Shown here: piece after piece, positions 34,449 through 43,736 of the stretch
Layout of the letters: every line of letters starts with the position of its first letter
Numbering within the stretch: position 1 is the stretch's first letter
DNA from: CAZROT01 sp964601895
Lineage (GTDB): Bacteria; Pseudomonadota; Gammaproteobacteria; Enterobacterales; Enterobacteriaceae
Direction: 5' to 3'
NCBI GenBank assembly: GCA_964601895.1
Contig: CAZROT010000010.1
Span: 5,704 to 69,703 of the forward strand
Length of the DNA: 64,000 bases
The notes under the pieces: model-generated
The model's input: only the letters and a program-made list of their open reading frames with translations
Told to the model about the DNA's origin: nothing
Databases searched by the model: none
Position numbers and translations under genes: made by a program

Positions 34449-35758
34449 GTTGTTTTGCGTGCCATCAATGCTTCAATGGCCTCTGCCTCTTTGGGCACCA
34501 TAGCGGTCAGGTTCCTGTTACCCTGTTCAGTGATAAGCAGATTATCTTCGATGCGGATACCTGTGCCACGCCACTCGGCAGGTACATCAGCATCAGGCGC
34601 AATGTACAAACCGGGCTCCACCGTCAGCACCATTCCCGCTTTGAGTATCCGGCTGCTGTCGGGTAATCCATAATCACCGCTATCGTGCACATCCATACCC
34701 AGCCAGTGGCTTAATCCGTGCATAAAAAACCGTTTATAAGCCTTTTCTTGCACCAGCTTATCAATATCTCCCTGCAGGATGCCGAGCTTAACCAGACCCT
34801 GCACCATAATAGCGATAACCTCTTCCTGTACCGCACGGATACTGGTGCCCGGCACTAAGGCTGCAATGGCATGGTTAATCGCTGCCAGCACAATATCGTA
34901 GAGCGCGCGCTGGGCGGGCGTAAATCTGCCATTGACCGGGAAGGTGCGGGTAATATCTGCAGCGTAGCCCTGCCATTCACAACCGGCATCTACCAGCACC
35001 AGGGTTCCATCGCGTAGTGCTGATGCATTTTCGGTGTAATGCAGGATACAGGCATTTTCCCCGCCTCCCACAATGGTGTTATAGGCAGGAAAGCGCGCGC
35101 CATGGCGGGCAAATTCGTGATGAATTTCGGCTTCCAGTTGAAATTCACACATCCCGGAACGGCACTGTTGCATTGCGCGGGTGTGTGCCATGACGCTGAT
35201 TTCAGCGGCGCGTTCCATTACGGCAATTTCCTGTGGCGATTTGAACAGGCGCATTTCAGCAAGCCACGGTCGCCAGTCTGTCAGTGTTGCCGGTGCCCGT
35301 AAATTTTTTCTCGCGCCATTGCGTAGTTTGTTCAGAGCTGCAAATAGCACGCTGTCAGCCAGGGCATACTCACCTGTGGCGTGATAAATCACGTTCAGAC
35401 CGTTTAGCAGGACCGGTAACTGTTTTTCCAGGTCATCAATGGGTAGGGCTTCATCAACCCCCAGTGTTTGGGGCGCAGACGCCTGACCCAGGCGACGACC
35501 AGACCAGATTTCTGCACTGGCGTCTTTCGCCTGATTGAATAAAATACAGCGCTGGCTGTCATCCTGCTTTATCAGCAATAATACGCATTGTGGTTCGTTA
35601 AAACCGGTCAGCCAGCTAAAATTGCTGTTCTGACGATACGGATAGCAGGAGTCGGCATTACGCTCTACCTGAGGGGCAGCAAAAAAAATTGCGGCACTGG
35701 CCGGAAGCATTCTGGCCAGAAGTGCGCTACGGCGCTGACTGTATTCCTGTAGAATCAT
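34445..35758 (-). CDS. pepP: Xaa-Pro aminopeptidase (aminopeptidase P)
   Basis: The 437-residue protein has the M24 pita-bread fold. An N-terminal domain (YRQNSNFSWLTGFNEP) is followed by a catalytic domain with metal ligands in VDAGCEWQGYAADITRTFPV (two Asp), HGLSHWLGMDVHD (His), TVEPGLYI and GTGIRIEDNLLIT (two Glu). It removes N-terminal residues preceding proline and uses manganese. It heads the pepP-ubiH-ubiI operon. The usual upstream gene ygfB is absent and zapA lies divergently 205 bases away. Confidence 0.95.
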   Translation of the reverse strand: MILQEYSQRRSALLARMLPASAAIFFAAPQVERNADSCYPYRQNSNFSWLTGFNEPQCVLLLIKQDDSQRCILFNQAKDASAEIWSGRRLGQASAPQTLGVDEALPIDDLEKQLPVLLNGLNVIYHATGEYALADSVLFAALNKLRNGARKNLRAPATLTDWRPWLAEMRLFKSPQEIAVMERAAEISVMAHTRAMQQCRSGMCEFQLEAEIHHEFARHGARFPAYNTIVGGGENACILHYTENASALRDGTLVLVDAGCEWQGYAADITRTFPVNGRFTPAQRALYDIVLAAINHAIAALVPGTSIRAVQEEVIAIMVQGLVKLGILQGDIDKLVQEKAYKRFFMHGLSHWLGMDVHDSGDYGLPDSSRILKAGMVLTVEPGLYIAPDADVPAEWRGTGIRIEDNLLITEQGNRNLTAMVPKEAEAIEALMARKTT

Positions 35759-35963
35759 GATGTTTCCTGCAGTCTGGTTTTACTCACTGAATAAAAATCC
35801 ATGCTATGCTACCATCAAGCCCAGTCACTGCACCAGAAAGGTAATACCAACAAAATGCCTGTCTGTGTGCATGTTAATTACATTAAAGAAAACAGCCCCT
35901 GTCTGAACAAGAAAGTCAGTCATGATGTCATGACTGCATGACATTAAGCAGGAAGATGGAATT

Positions 35964-36293
35964 ATGTCTGCAAAACCCGTAGATATTCAAATTTTTGGTC
36001 GTTCATTAAAAATAAACTGTCCATTAGAACAACAAGATGCGTTAAATATGGCTGCTGAAGACCTCGAGAAGCGGTTGCAGGCTCTTAAATTTCGCACTAA
36101 AGTTACCAATACCGAGCAGTTAGTTTTTATTGCCGCGTTGAATGTTTGTTATGAACTTGCGCAGGAAAAGTCGAAAACCGATGAGTATGCAGCAAATATG
36201 GAACAACGTATCCGCATGCTGCAAAAAACGATTGAGCAGGCTTTGCGGGAGCAAAATCTGATCTCTGAACGCCAGAGTACGCAATTTGAATGA
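35964..36293 (+). CDS. zapA: Cell division protein ZapA
   Basis: The 109-residue protein has the family's exact length and features: the small N-terminal domain VDIQIFGRSLKINCP and a C-terminal helix (NMEQRIRMLQKTIEQALREQ) that forms the coiled coil of the tetramer. ZapA binds FtsZ and bundles its filaments at the division site. A GGAAG ribosome binding site precedes the ATG. The zapA-6S RNA-fau order is the conserved enterobacterial one. Confidence 0.95.
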   Translation: MSAKPVDIQIFGRSLKINCPLEQQDALNMAAEDLEKRLQALKFRTKVTNTEQLVFIAALNVCYELAQEKSKTDEYAANMEQRIRMLQKTIEQALREQNLISERQSTQFE

Positions 36294-36367
36294 TGGTGTT
36301 CTGCTTCAGATAGTTATCCGTAAAGACTGTTGAATGACAGGGATAGCTTTTGTTAACTCCATAAAAA

Positions 36368-36552
36368 ATTTCTCTGGGATGTTTGTCAGTGGGCCAATCC
36401 CCCTGAGCCGATATTGTTTATCACAGAATGTGGCGTTTCGTAGTCCGGTGTGCATGCTCGGCGAGCCGAGAAGCCTGAAGGGTGCGATGCCGCGTTCACC
36501 TTGAACCTAGGGTTCAAGGGTTTATAACCTGCGACGGCATCCTGGAGCCCTT
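36368..36552 (+). ncRNA. ssrS: 6S RNA
   Basis: The sequence begins ATTTCTCTGGGATGTTTGTC and ends near CATCCTGGAGCCC. The ends can pair to form the closing stem. The middle contains the CCTGAGCCGATATT and GAATGTGGCG blocks of the large central bubble and the typical CACCTTGAACC / GGTTCAAGGGTT hairpin. 6S RNA mimics an open promoter and sequesters sigma-70 RNA polymerase in stationary phase. It lies between zapA and fau, its standard place, and is co-transcribed with fau in relatives. Confidence 0.95.
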
Positions 36553-36579
36553 TTAAAAGAAAATTTTTCGAGAAAACTG

Positions 36580-37176
36580 ATGCAGATTTCACAGGCTGTT
36601 CTCCTGCGTCAGCATATCAGAAAAACAGTGTGTCAGCGCCGTGCGCTGTTGTCATCCTCACAGCGTGCAGCGTATTCCGACGCGCTTGCCCATCATGTTA
36701 TCGAGCATCCACAGATTCAGAAAGCAGAAAGCATTGCCCTGTTCTGCTCTGTTAACGATGAAATCAGTACCCGGCCTGTTATCGAACAGCTCTGGCAGCA
36801 GGACAAGAAACTCTACCTTCCTGCACTACATCCCTTCAGCCGCGGACATCTGTTATTCCTGCGTTACACCAAACACACCATACTGGCAGTCAACCGGCTG
36901 AAAATACCGCAACCGTTGCTAAACGTAACTCAGGTGCTGCCTCTGACCCAACTGGATGTTGTTCTTGTTCCTGTGGTGGCTTTTGATAATGATGGGCAGC
37001 GGCTGGGCATGGGCGCAGGGTTTTATGATCGCACTTTACAGAACTGGCAACAGCAGGGCCCTTATCCCATCGGTCTGGCGTATGATTTTCAGCAGGTTGA
37101 TAACTGTCATCCTCAGAACTGGGATGTACCGCTCGGTGCTGTCATTACGCCATCAACAGTGTGGCAGTGGTGTTAA
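36580..37176 (+). CDS. fau: 5-formyltetrahydrofolate cyclo-ligase
   Basis: The 198-residue enzyme converts 5-formyl-tetrahydrofolate with ATP to 5,10-methenyl-tetrahydrofolate. The C-terminal signature VVAFDNDGQRLGMGAGFYDR is intact, and YLPALHPFSRGHLLFLRY in the middle fits the family. It is some 16 residues longer at the N-terminus than the E. coli protein. It lies immediately after 6S RNA. Confidence 0.93.
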   Translation: MQISQAVLLRQHIRKTVCQRRALLSSSQRAAYSDALAHHVIEHPQIQKAESIALFCSVNDEISTRPVIEQLWQQDKKLYLPALHPFSRGHLLFLRYTKHTILAVNRLKIPQPLLNVTQVLPLTQLDVVLVPVVAFDNDGQRLGMGAGFYDRTLQNWQQQGPYPIGLAYDFQQVDNCHPQNWDVPLGAVITPSTVWQWC

Positions 37177-37244
37177 TAGTAAATAGCTGACAGGCTCTGC
37201 TGACGGTGATAGCTTTTGTGCGATTAGCACCAGGGGATGGACTG

Positions 37245-37274
37245 ACAAAAAACAGCCCCATTTCTGGAGCTGTG
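37245..37274 (-). terminator. Rho-independent terminator, minus strand
   Basis: Read on the minus strand, CAGCTCC-AGAAAT-GGGGCTG is followed by TTTTTTG. It lies about 130 bases after the stop of the gene at 37402 and should end its transcript. The loop and stem contain one mismatch. Confidence 0.6.
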
Positions 37275-37401
37275 CCGGGTGTTGCAACCTGCAACAGCAA
37301 TGGCATCAACTGACATACATCACTACTGATGTGCTTATGACCCACAGGCTGCTACCGTTGTTTTTTGCGGAGCTAAACACCCGAATGATGACAGAAACTC
37401 T

Positions 37402-37932
37402 TTAAACCGCATTTCCTGCTGATAAAGGCGGTTGTCCATGCGCGGCGTTAGCCGCAGTAATAGCACCGAAGAGTAACGCTGGCAGAGCCGTTGCGGTAGC
37501 GCTGCCGATAACACGAACAGGGAACGCAACGATTTGCTCAATAAGGCTGTTATTTTGCGCCAGTAATTCCAGGAATGAGGTATGCTGCACATCAAAAACA
37601 GATGAGGGATGCTGAACATCAGAAACAATAGAGCACCCTTCCCTCTGCAGCATGGGATTCTGATTGAACAGCTCCAGTATGCTATTTTTTACCTGTACGG
37701 GTGAATCGACAGCGAATGGAGCTATTTTACTGGCGATATCATCGTACTGCGCAGACTGCATTATTTTCTGCAGGTCCTGCTGCATATCACTCTTAATGGA
37801 CGGCGCAAGCAAGTCCGGGATGTTATTTATTAATGGTGTGTTCGGCAAGACATACTGCTGGCCTGTCAGCCCATCAGCGTTGTCATTTTTTGTCGTTACC
37901 TGTACATCGGTATTAAGGGTTTTTTCACTCAT
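37402..37932 (-). CDS. Hypothetical protein, first gene of the minus-strand accessory island
   Basis: I do not recognise this 176-residue protein. The first 110 residues are polar, and the C-terminal part has a hydrophobic stretch (SATATALPALLFGAITAANA, about 150-170) that could be a membrane segment. GGAGG lies five bases before the ATG at 37932; an in-frame ATG four codons upstream overlaps that ribosome binding site and is unlikely to be used. The leader contains GACCTTCATTGGTCA, the same palindrome found before two repeat-family genes in this island, so it is probably co-regulated with them despite lacking sequence similarity. Confidence 0.6.
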   Translation of the reverse strand: MSEKTLNTDVQVTTKNDNADGLTGQQYVLPNTPLINNIPDLLAPSIKSDMQQDLQKIMQSAQYDDIASKIAPFAVDSPVQVKNSILELFNQNPMLQREGCSIVSDVQHPSSVFDVQHTSFLELLAQNNSLIEQIVAFPVRVIGSATATALPALLFGAITAANAAHGQPPLSAGNAV

Positions 37933-37960
37933 ATAGTCCTCCATTACTGTAATTGATTAT

Positions 37961-37975
37961 GACCTTCATTGGTCA
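37961..37975 (-). promoter_or_regulatory. Shared leader palindrome, copy 1
   Basis: GACCTTCATTGGTCA (arms GACC/GGTC) lies about 30 bases before the start codon of the gene at 37932. Identical 15-base copies lie at 43382 and 44207, at similar distances before repeat-family genes. It could be an operator or a leader RNA element. Confidence 0.5.
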
Positions 37976-38151
37976 CTTACAGGCTAGCATCAGTCACCTG
38001 TCATTCATAGATAAGCTACTTATGAAAAATAGTAACTTAATGTTTACACTCAGGATGGCGGCAGGCTGAGATAAAAATTGCCTCAGCCCGCAGGTTAATC
38101 CTGAGGGTGCCTGCTGAAGCGACAGATGACAGACCGGCTGTCAATGTGTTT

Positions 38152-38177
38152 TCCCGGGCATTCCACCACCCGGGAAT
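38152..38177 (-). other. CCCGGG hairpin after the five-module repeat gene
   Basis: TTCCCGGGCATTCCACCACC followed by CGGGAA forms a strong stem-loop just after the stop codon of the repeat-family gene. Similar CCCGGG hairpins lie at 40477 and 43690, each at the 3' end of another family member. There is no T-run, so a terminator is not certain; a 3' message-stability hairpin is also possible. Confidence 0.5.
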
Positions 38178-38191
38178 GATAGTCTCTGTCT

Positions 38192-40147
38192 TTATAATAT
38201 CTGATAGTCTAAAAACAGCGCGGGAGCGCCAGGAATACTCATACTCCACGGTAGCGTGGAATCTGCTGCTGGTGTTGCGCCAGAAGTAGTAGAAAACGCG
38301 GCGCTCTGCTCAGCCAGGTGGTTTGTCTGCTGTTGTACAGGCTGCTGCGTTTTATGGCGTTGTTTCTGTTGGCTCAATTCAATAGTAAATCGATTTCCGC
38401 CCGGCAGCGCACTGTTCGCCCTTTTATCAATCTCTGGCGTCATCAGATGGTTCTGTGGATGGGGCGAAAGATTACTACTCGAGCTGTCAGGCTTATTGTT
38501 GTTCCCGGTAACATAATCACGCACGTTATTTTCCCAGGTTTGCACACGATTCTTTTTATCAGCCCAGAAATACGTCGTCCAGCCCTCAGGCTTATCGAGT
38601 CTTTTTAAGCTGGCACTGCTGTTATCATCCTCAACTGTCAGCAGAACACGATGGTTATCGGAAAATATCTTGATAACACCTGACTTTGTCATGCGGGAAG
38701 TGATTTCAACCCACTGGTTGCGGTTGTCGTTATTAACAAGGAACAGGCGATTTTTGGGTGCCCATTGCAGGGATCCGTAGTTTGCCACCCAGCCAAGGTC
38801 AATTCCATCGAGCTCGGTAACATAATCGCGCACGTTATTTTCCCAGGTTTGCACACGATTATTTTCATCAGACCAGAGAGCGTCACTCCAGCTGGCAGGT
38901 TTATCGCGCTTTTCTAAATGGGCACTGCTGCGGTCAGCATCAACTTTCAGTAGAATACGGGCGTTACCGGATAATATCTTGATGGTGTCAGGCTTGCCTG
39001 GTTGTATCAGGCTGTCGATATTAATGCGCCGGTTCTGACCTGGACTACTATCCACAAGGAATAACCTGTCTTTGGGCTGCCATTGAAGTACGCCGGTTTC
39101 TGCCACCCAGCCGAGGTCGATGCCAGCGAGCTCAATGACATAATCATGCATGTCATTGTGATATGTTTTCGCATGGCCTTTCGAGAGATACCATTTTCCA
39201 GTCGAGCTGTCGTAGCTCGGTGATGTCTGCCAGGGGTCACCAGCCCACGCGACAGGTTTGTTGAATCTGCGTAAACTGGCGCTCTTGCGGTCAGCAGCAA
39301 TGTGCAGTTCAACAGGATTGCCATTAGTGTTTATCGTAATAACGAAGGCTTTTTCTGGTGGTAAGGTGCTGAGCTCGAGAGGAATGCGCCTGTTCTGGTT
39401 CCTGTGCCATTCCTTAAACTTTGCCGGAGTGCCTTCGACAACAAACAAGCGATTACCAGGATGCCATTGCAGTTCTCCTTTGGCTTCTATCCAGTCATTT
39501 CCCTGCAATTTCTCGACCACAGGATGGGTAAATTTGCGCACTGTTGCGTATTGTGTTTCCTGCGGGATAACAGCGAAGCCGTTTTTGTCTACCGGGAAAT
39601 CCAGGGAATCATACGTTAGCAGCCGGGCCCAATGCTGATTCCGAGAAATTATCACGCGGATAAGCTTGTTATCTGCGGTTTTCATATCAAGGAGATACTG
39701 TTTTTTGTGGATTTGTGCTTTGCTGAGATCGAGCATGATTTTTCCGTCCCCATCCCGCTCGACGGCATACAACCGTCCTTCTTTTCCCCACTGCAGATCC
39801 GTTTGATCGGCGTCCCAGTTCACTGCCACAACAGGATTAGGGTACTTTGTGTATTGTATACCAATCGCATTTTTTTTGTTATCTGCGGATACCCTCAGAG
39901 TTGCAGAGCTGTAGTGCTTATTGATGGTAACAAAAGCGTTACTGTTGTCCTTGCAGAGTAATGCCCATTCCCATGTTCCATTTCCCTGGCGCAGCCCGAT
40001 ATCCTGTATTAACTCGATACGCTCTGCAGGATAGTTCTTATTGACCGCAAATAAACGCCCGAATTTCCATTCCAGTTCAATATCGCTGTTTTTACGGAAT
40101 CCGACCTTCAGGGGCCACTCTTGTTTCACACTTTCTTTACCAGTCAT
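38192..40147 (-). CDS. Repeat protein of the W...RLFxV family, five modules
   Basis: I do not recognise the family. The 651-residue protein is built from about five modules of 90-120 residues, each starting with a W-x(3-5)-RLF-x-V core: LEWKFGRLFAVNK, LQWGKEGRLYAVER, LQWHPGNRLFVVE, LQWQPKDRLFLVD and LQWAPKNRLFLVN. The last three are nearly the same unit (type C), joined by a conserved NNVRDYVTELDGIDLGWVA linker. Modules look beta-rich and contain a repeated KPxxW near the end. There is no signal peptide. The tail of about 90 residues is Gln/Ser/Pro rich. I use the ATG at 40147; a TTG two codons upstream is less likely. Larger and fragmentary relatives follow at 40530, 43731 and 44350. Confidence 0.65.
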   Translation of the reverse strand: MTGKESVKQEWPLKVGFRKNSDIELEWKFGRLFAVNKNYPAERIELIQDIGLRQGNGTWEWALLCKDNSNAFVTINKHYSSATLRVSADNKKNAIGIQYTKYPNPVVAVNWDADQTDLQWGKEGRLYAVERDGDGKIMLDLSKAQIHKKQYLLDMKTADNKLIRVIISRNQHWARLLTYDSLDFPVDKNGFAVIPQETQYATVRKFTHPVVEKLQGNDWIEAKGELQWHPGNRLFVVEGTPAKFKEWHRNQNRRIPLELSTLPPEKAFVITINTNGNPVELHIAADRKSASLRRFNKPVAWAGDPWQTSPSYDSSTGKWYLSKGHAKTYHNDMHDYVIELAGIDLGWVAETGVLQWQPKDRLFLVDSSPGQNRRINIDSLIQPGKPDTIKILSGNARILLKVDADRSSAHLEKRDKPASWSDALWSDENNRVQTWENNVRDYVTELDGIDLGWVANYGSLQWAPKNRLFLVNNDNRNQWVEITSRMTKSGVIKIFSDNHRVLLTVEDDNSSASLKRLDKPEGWTTYFWADKKNRVQTWENNVRDYVTGNNNKPDSSSSNLSPHPQNHLMTPEIDKRANSALPGGNRFTIELSQQKQRHKTQQPVQQQTNHLAEQSAAFSTTSGATPAADSTLPWSMSIPGAPALFLDYQIL

Positions 40148-40209
40148 ATACAATTATCTCTATTATTTCATTATGTTAGCTAATGATTAGCAGTGCAATA
40201 TTAAGTAAA

Positions 40210-40232
40210 AGCACAATGCAATGGATATAACA
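40210..40232 (-). promoter_or_regulatory. Shared promoter-like element, copy 1
   Basis: GGATATAACAAAATGC (plus strand) upstream of the gene at 40147 reads GCATTTTGTTATATCC on the coding strand. TTGTTA could be a -35, and TTTTAC follows after 17 bases as a -10. Closely similar sequences precede the genes at 43349, 44174 and 44994. Confidence 0.45.
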
Positions 40233-40380
40233 AAATGCCCGTGAATTATGCAGGTGTGTGTGCAGCAAATCTGACAGGAATAAGGTGATGTTTATCGAGT
40301 AGCGATTTGCTGAGGGACAAAAAGGCCTGGCGCAAGCCTTGGTTTCATGCAAATGCGCAAGGGTAGTGGGCCAAATCTCT

Positions 40381-40523
40381 CAATAAAGGCAGGCGCTGTT
40401 TCAATTGGCATACACCCGTTGATTGTGTGCGCTGATAAGGCGTTTATGGCCGCAGGGCGGTCAGTGTGCATTTTGCCTCCCGGGCATAAAAACACCCGGG
40501 AGTAATACACAGAGATTTCAGAA
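40381..40523 (-). repeat. 143-bp 3' repeat, copy 1, with CCCGGG hairpin
   Basis: This stretch matches 43594-43736 at an offset of exactly 3213 with few differences. It lies directly after the stop codon of the large repeat-family gene. It contains the stem-loop CTCCCGGG...CCCGGGAG (40477-40502). The interval to the next gene holds nothing else apart from the promoter element near 40210. Confidence 0.85.
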
Positions 40524-40529
40524 CACGAG

Positions 40530-43349
40530 TTATGAGGGTGACACGAGCCAGTGAGTAAAATTAACAGCCGGCAGGCCAGGCGTATGTGTTCCTGTTGCGG
40601 CCCGGAGACTTGTCTGGAAGGCGGCTAGTGCCTCAAGTATTAACTCGTATGGCTGCTGTTGCCCAGATGCTAACTGTAATATTTCCCTGTCAGGCTCAGA
40701 CTCAGGTCTGATAACCAGCACAGGTCCATTCTGTAGCACTGCCACGTCAGTTGCTCCCGCCTGCGTCATCGCTGACTTCTTGCAAGACATTTCTTTGCCA
40801 TTTTGTGCAGACGACCAGCGCTCGTAACTCCAGTTTTCAGGTTTCGAGAATCTTTGTAAGCTGGCATGCTCCCCGTCAGCGTCAATGTTCAGCACAACAC
40901 GACGGCCAGCGGAGAATATCCCAATGGTGGCCGATTTACCTGGTGTTGCACTGAAATCTATTTCAACCCGCTGGTTCTGGTCTGGGCGACTAGCCACAAG
41001 GAACAGGCGATTATTGGGTTCCCATTTTAGCTCCCCATGGTCTGCCACCCAGTCCAGCTTGTTACCATTAACCTCAGTGACGTAATCACGTACCTCATTG
41101 CGGTAGGTTATCGTAAGGTTGTCAGACAGGGTACTATCACCCCAGCTTTTAGGTTTCGTGGATCTCTTCAGGCTGGCTTGCTTCAGGTCAGCGTCAACGT
41201 TCAGCACAACACGATGGCCAGCGGAGAGCATCTTGATGGTGAGCGATTTACCTGGTGTTGCATTGAGATCGATGGCAACCCGCTGGTTCTGCTTTGGGTC
41301 ACTATTCACAAGGAATAAACGATTGCCGGGTAGCCATTGCAGCTCCCCATGGTCTGCCACCCAGTCCAGCTTGTTACCATTAACCTCGGTGATATAATCA
41401 CGCACGTCATTGTGGCAGGTGATTACATGATTAGCTGTATTAGCCCAGATATCCTTACTCCAGCTGTCAGGTTTTGCGGATCGACTCAGGCTGGCTTGCT
41501 TCAGGTCTGCGCTAATCTCCAGTTTAACCGTGGGCGCGATATTAATGGTAGCGGGCTCACCGGGTGATTGTAGTGCCGCAATATCAATGACAACCCGTTG
41601 CTGCTGCTCCTGCTCTGGGTCACTATTCACAAGGAATAAACGATTGCCGGGTAGCCATTGCAGCTTCCCATGGTCTGCCACCCAGTCCAGTTGCTGTAGC
41701 TTAGCGATAGCAGGATTGGAAAAGTGGAGCTGCTGGGCTGGTGTTTTTCCTGTAAGCTCGGCTAGGCCTTTTTTGTCTACCGGGAAATCCAGCGAATCAA
41801 ATTGCAGCAGCTCGGTCTTACCGGAATCTGGCGACGCGTTCACTCTGATAAGTTTGTTGTCTGTGCTTTTCAGATCAACGGTAAACTGCCCGTTGCGTTT
41901 GCGGGTATGACCGAGAGGGATCAAGACTTTCCTGATACCATCCCGCTCCACGGCATACAGACGTCCGCCTTCTTCCCAACGCAGATCCGTCCTGTCGGCA
42001 TTCCAGCTCAAGATCAGGGTGGGATTGTAGAATGATTTAACGTCCGTTACAAAGAGGCCAGAGCTGTCTAACTGAGTCAATGTTGCAACGTTGAGGGCAT
42101 TATTGAGGGAAATTGTTGCCCGTACGCGTGTTGCCCGTACGTGATGGCGAGAAGTATTGCCACTAGATATTGTAAATGATCGTGTTCCATCCTGTTCGCG
42201 AAAACTGTCATTCAGATTGGCTTCCACAGAATTTTCACGGTCGTTTTTATTGACAATAAATAAACGGCCAAGCTTCCATTGCAGTTCAATATTGTTGTCA
42301 GTAACAATATACGGAACCTTGATGTGCGAGCGTTCTTTTTCACTGATGGCAACCGGCATATCTTCAGCGATTCCAGCCATCATCGGGTTACGGTAGGATC
42401 TCTCCTGGTTAAGTTTCCAGCTACCGTCATTCCAGTGCTCAGGTTTCTCAAGTATGCGTAAACTGGCACTTTTTAAGTCTCCGCGAATGTGCAGTGCAGC
42501 GCGATGTTTTTCCGATCCGATATTAATGGTAATGGACTTGCCCGATGGTCGCATTGCCTTGAGATTGATTTCAACACGCGTTTGCTCGCTGTCTGGCCTA
42601 TTTTTAGCTTCGACAGGGAATTTGTCGTGCGACTGCTTTTTAGCTTCGACAAGGAATAACTGATTGCCGTGCCATTCCAGATAGCCTTGTTCTGCCACCC
42701 AGCTCAGGTCCAGTGCCTGTAGTTTTGCGATAACAGCATTGACAGCCGTGCTCTGCCTGACAGGTGTTTTATCCGCAATCACGGCGCGATCAGTATCGTC
42801 TACCGCAAAGTCGAGAGAGTCAAACTGCAGCAATTCTGCCTTATCGTAATTTTTCGATGCATTTATTCTGATAAATTTGTTATCCCGGGTTCTCAGATCA
42901 ACGATAAACTGCCCATCGTGTTCGGGAGCGTTGTTAATATCGAGTTCGATTTTTCCCTTGCCACCACGCTCCACGGCAAACAGGCGCCCGCCTTTTTCCC
43001 ACTGAAGATCTGTGTTTTCAGCATCCCAGGTCAATGTCTGCATGGGGTTGCGGTATGTATCGATAGTTTTTTTATCATCCCAGGAGTTTGTCTCATATTC
43101 AGATAATGTTGCAACACTCAAGTCCTGATTAATGTGAACTTCTACCCAATTGCCATCTTTTAAGGATAATAGAAACATCCGTGTTCCATCGTTCTCGTGA
43201 AGACTGTCATTCAGTTTTAACTCGATACGGTGTGCAGGGTAGCGCTTATCAAACACAAATAAACGACCAAGCTTCCACTGTAGTTTAAGGTGGTCTTGAT
43301 TGAATGGAACCGGTATGTACCAGCTACCGCTGTGAAGTGTTGTACTCAT
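40530..43349 (-). CDS. Repeat protein of the W...RLFxV family, eight modules
   Basis: This 939-residue protein is the largest family member. The modules run A-B-C-A-B-C-C-C: type A (LQWKLGRLFVFDK, LQWKLGRLFIVNK), type B (LQWEKGGRLFAVERGGKGKI, LRWEEGGRLYAVERDG) each followed by a conserved LLQFDSLDF-(A/P)-VD segment, and type C (LEWHGNQLFLVE, LQWLPGNRLFLVN twice, LKWEPNNRLFLV) joined by DYVTEVNGNKLDWVADHGEL linkers. The A-B-C unit thus occurs twice and C has been further duplicated. No signal peptide, membrane segment or catalytic motif is visible. The C-terminal 80 residues (LILEALAAFQTSLRAATGTH) resemble those of the protein at 43731. A secreted or host-interacting scaffold is possible, but function is unknown. 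Confidence 0.65.
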   Translation of the reverse strand: MSTTLHSGSWYIPVPFNQDHLKLQWKLGRLFVFDKRYPAHRIELKLNDSLHENDGTRMFLLSLKDGNWVEVHINQDLSVATLSEYETNSWDDKKTIDTYRNPMQTLTWDAENTDLQWEKGGRLFAVERGGKGKIELDINNAPEHDGQFIVDLRTRDNKFIRINASKNYDKAELLQFDSLDFAVDDTDRAVIADKTPVRQSTAVNAVIAKLQALDLSWVAEQGYLEWHGNQLFLVEAKKQSHDKFPVEAKNRPDSEQTRVEINLKAMRPSGKSITINIGSEKHRAALHIRGDLKSASLRILEKPEHWNDGSWKLNQERSYRNPMMAGIAEDMPVAISEKERSHIKVPYIVTDNNIELQWKLGRLFIVNKNDRENSVEANLNDSFREQDGTRSFTISSGNTSRHHVRATRVRATISLNNALNVATLTQLDSSGLFVTDVKSFYNPTLILSWNADRTDLRWEEGGRLYAVERDGIRKVLIPLGHTRKRNGQFTVDLKSTDNKLIRVNASPDSGKTELLQFDSLDFPVDKKGLAELTGKTPAQQLHFSNPAIAKLQQLDWVADHGKLQWLPGNRLFLVNSDPEQEQQQRVVIDIAALQSPGEPATINIAPTVKLEISADLKQASLSRSAKPDSWSKDIWANTANHVITCHNDVRDYITEVNGNKLDWVADHGELQWLPGNRLFLVNSDPKQNQRVAIDLNATPGKSLTIKMLSAGHRVVLNVDADLKQASLKRSTKPKSWGDSTLSDNLTITYRNEVRDYVTEVNGNKLDWVADHGELKWEPNNRLFLVASRPDQNQRVEIDFSATPGKSATIGIFSAGRRVVLNIDADGEHASLQRFSKPENWSYERWSSAQNGKEMSCKKSAMTQAGATDVAVLQNGPVLVIRPESEPDREILQLASGQQQPYELILEALAAFQTSLRAATGTHTPGLPAVNFTHWLVSPS

Positions 43350-43381
43350 ATAATAGTTTTCCTTACTATTTCATTGACTCA

Positions 43382-43396
43382 GACCTTCATTGGTCA
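43382..43396 (-). promoter_or_regulatory. Shared leader palindrome, copy 2
   Basis: GACCTTCATTGGTCA again, about 33 bases before the start codon at 43349. The surrounding CTTACTATTTCAT and the upstream TTGTTATGGATATAACAA block (about 43423-43440) are also shared with the gene at 44174. The latter contains an inverted repeat GTTAT/ATAAC and a likely -35, with TTTTAT as the -10. Confidence 0.55.
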
Positions 43397-43593
43397 ATTG
43401 CGATACTAAATAAAATCAGGTTGTTATGGATATAACAAAATGCCCGCGAATTGTGCAGGTGCCACCCCACGTGGTCTGGTGAGCAGGAAAATCTGGACAG
43501 GCATGAATGGTGTTCACGCGCCAGCGATACGCTGAATACCGAACGCGCTGAGATAAACCCCCGGTAGCGGAGAGAGGCTCCCGGGGGTGATAT

Positions 43594-43736
43594 CAATAAA
43601 GGCAGGCGCTATCTCAACTGGCATACATCCGTTGATTGTGCGCGCTGATAAGGCGTTTATGGCCGCAGGGTGGTCAGTGTGCATTTTGCCTCCCGGGCAT
43701 AAAAACACCCGGGAGTGATACACAGAGATATCAGAG
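43594..43736 (-). repeat. 143-bp 3' repeat, copy 2, with CCCGGG hairpin
   Basis: The second copy of the repeat at 40381-40523 overlaps the last codons of the gene at 43731 and contains the hairpin at 43690-43715. Another hairpin (CCCCCGG...CCGGGGG) lies at about 43559-43587. The rest of 43350-43590 holds the promoter and leader of the eight-module gene. Duplicate 3' ends suggest the two genes arose by duplication. Confidence 0.85.

Noticed and set aside
40477..40502. CCCGGG hairpins called as intrinsic terminators
   Set aside because: The stems are strong, but no T-run follows on the coding strand, so I report them as hairpins only.
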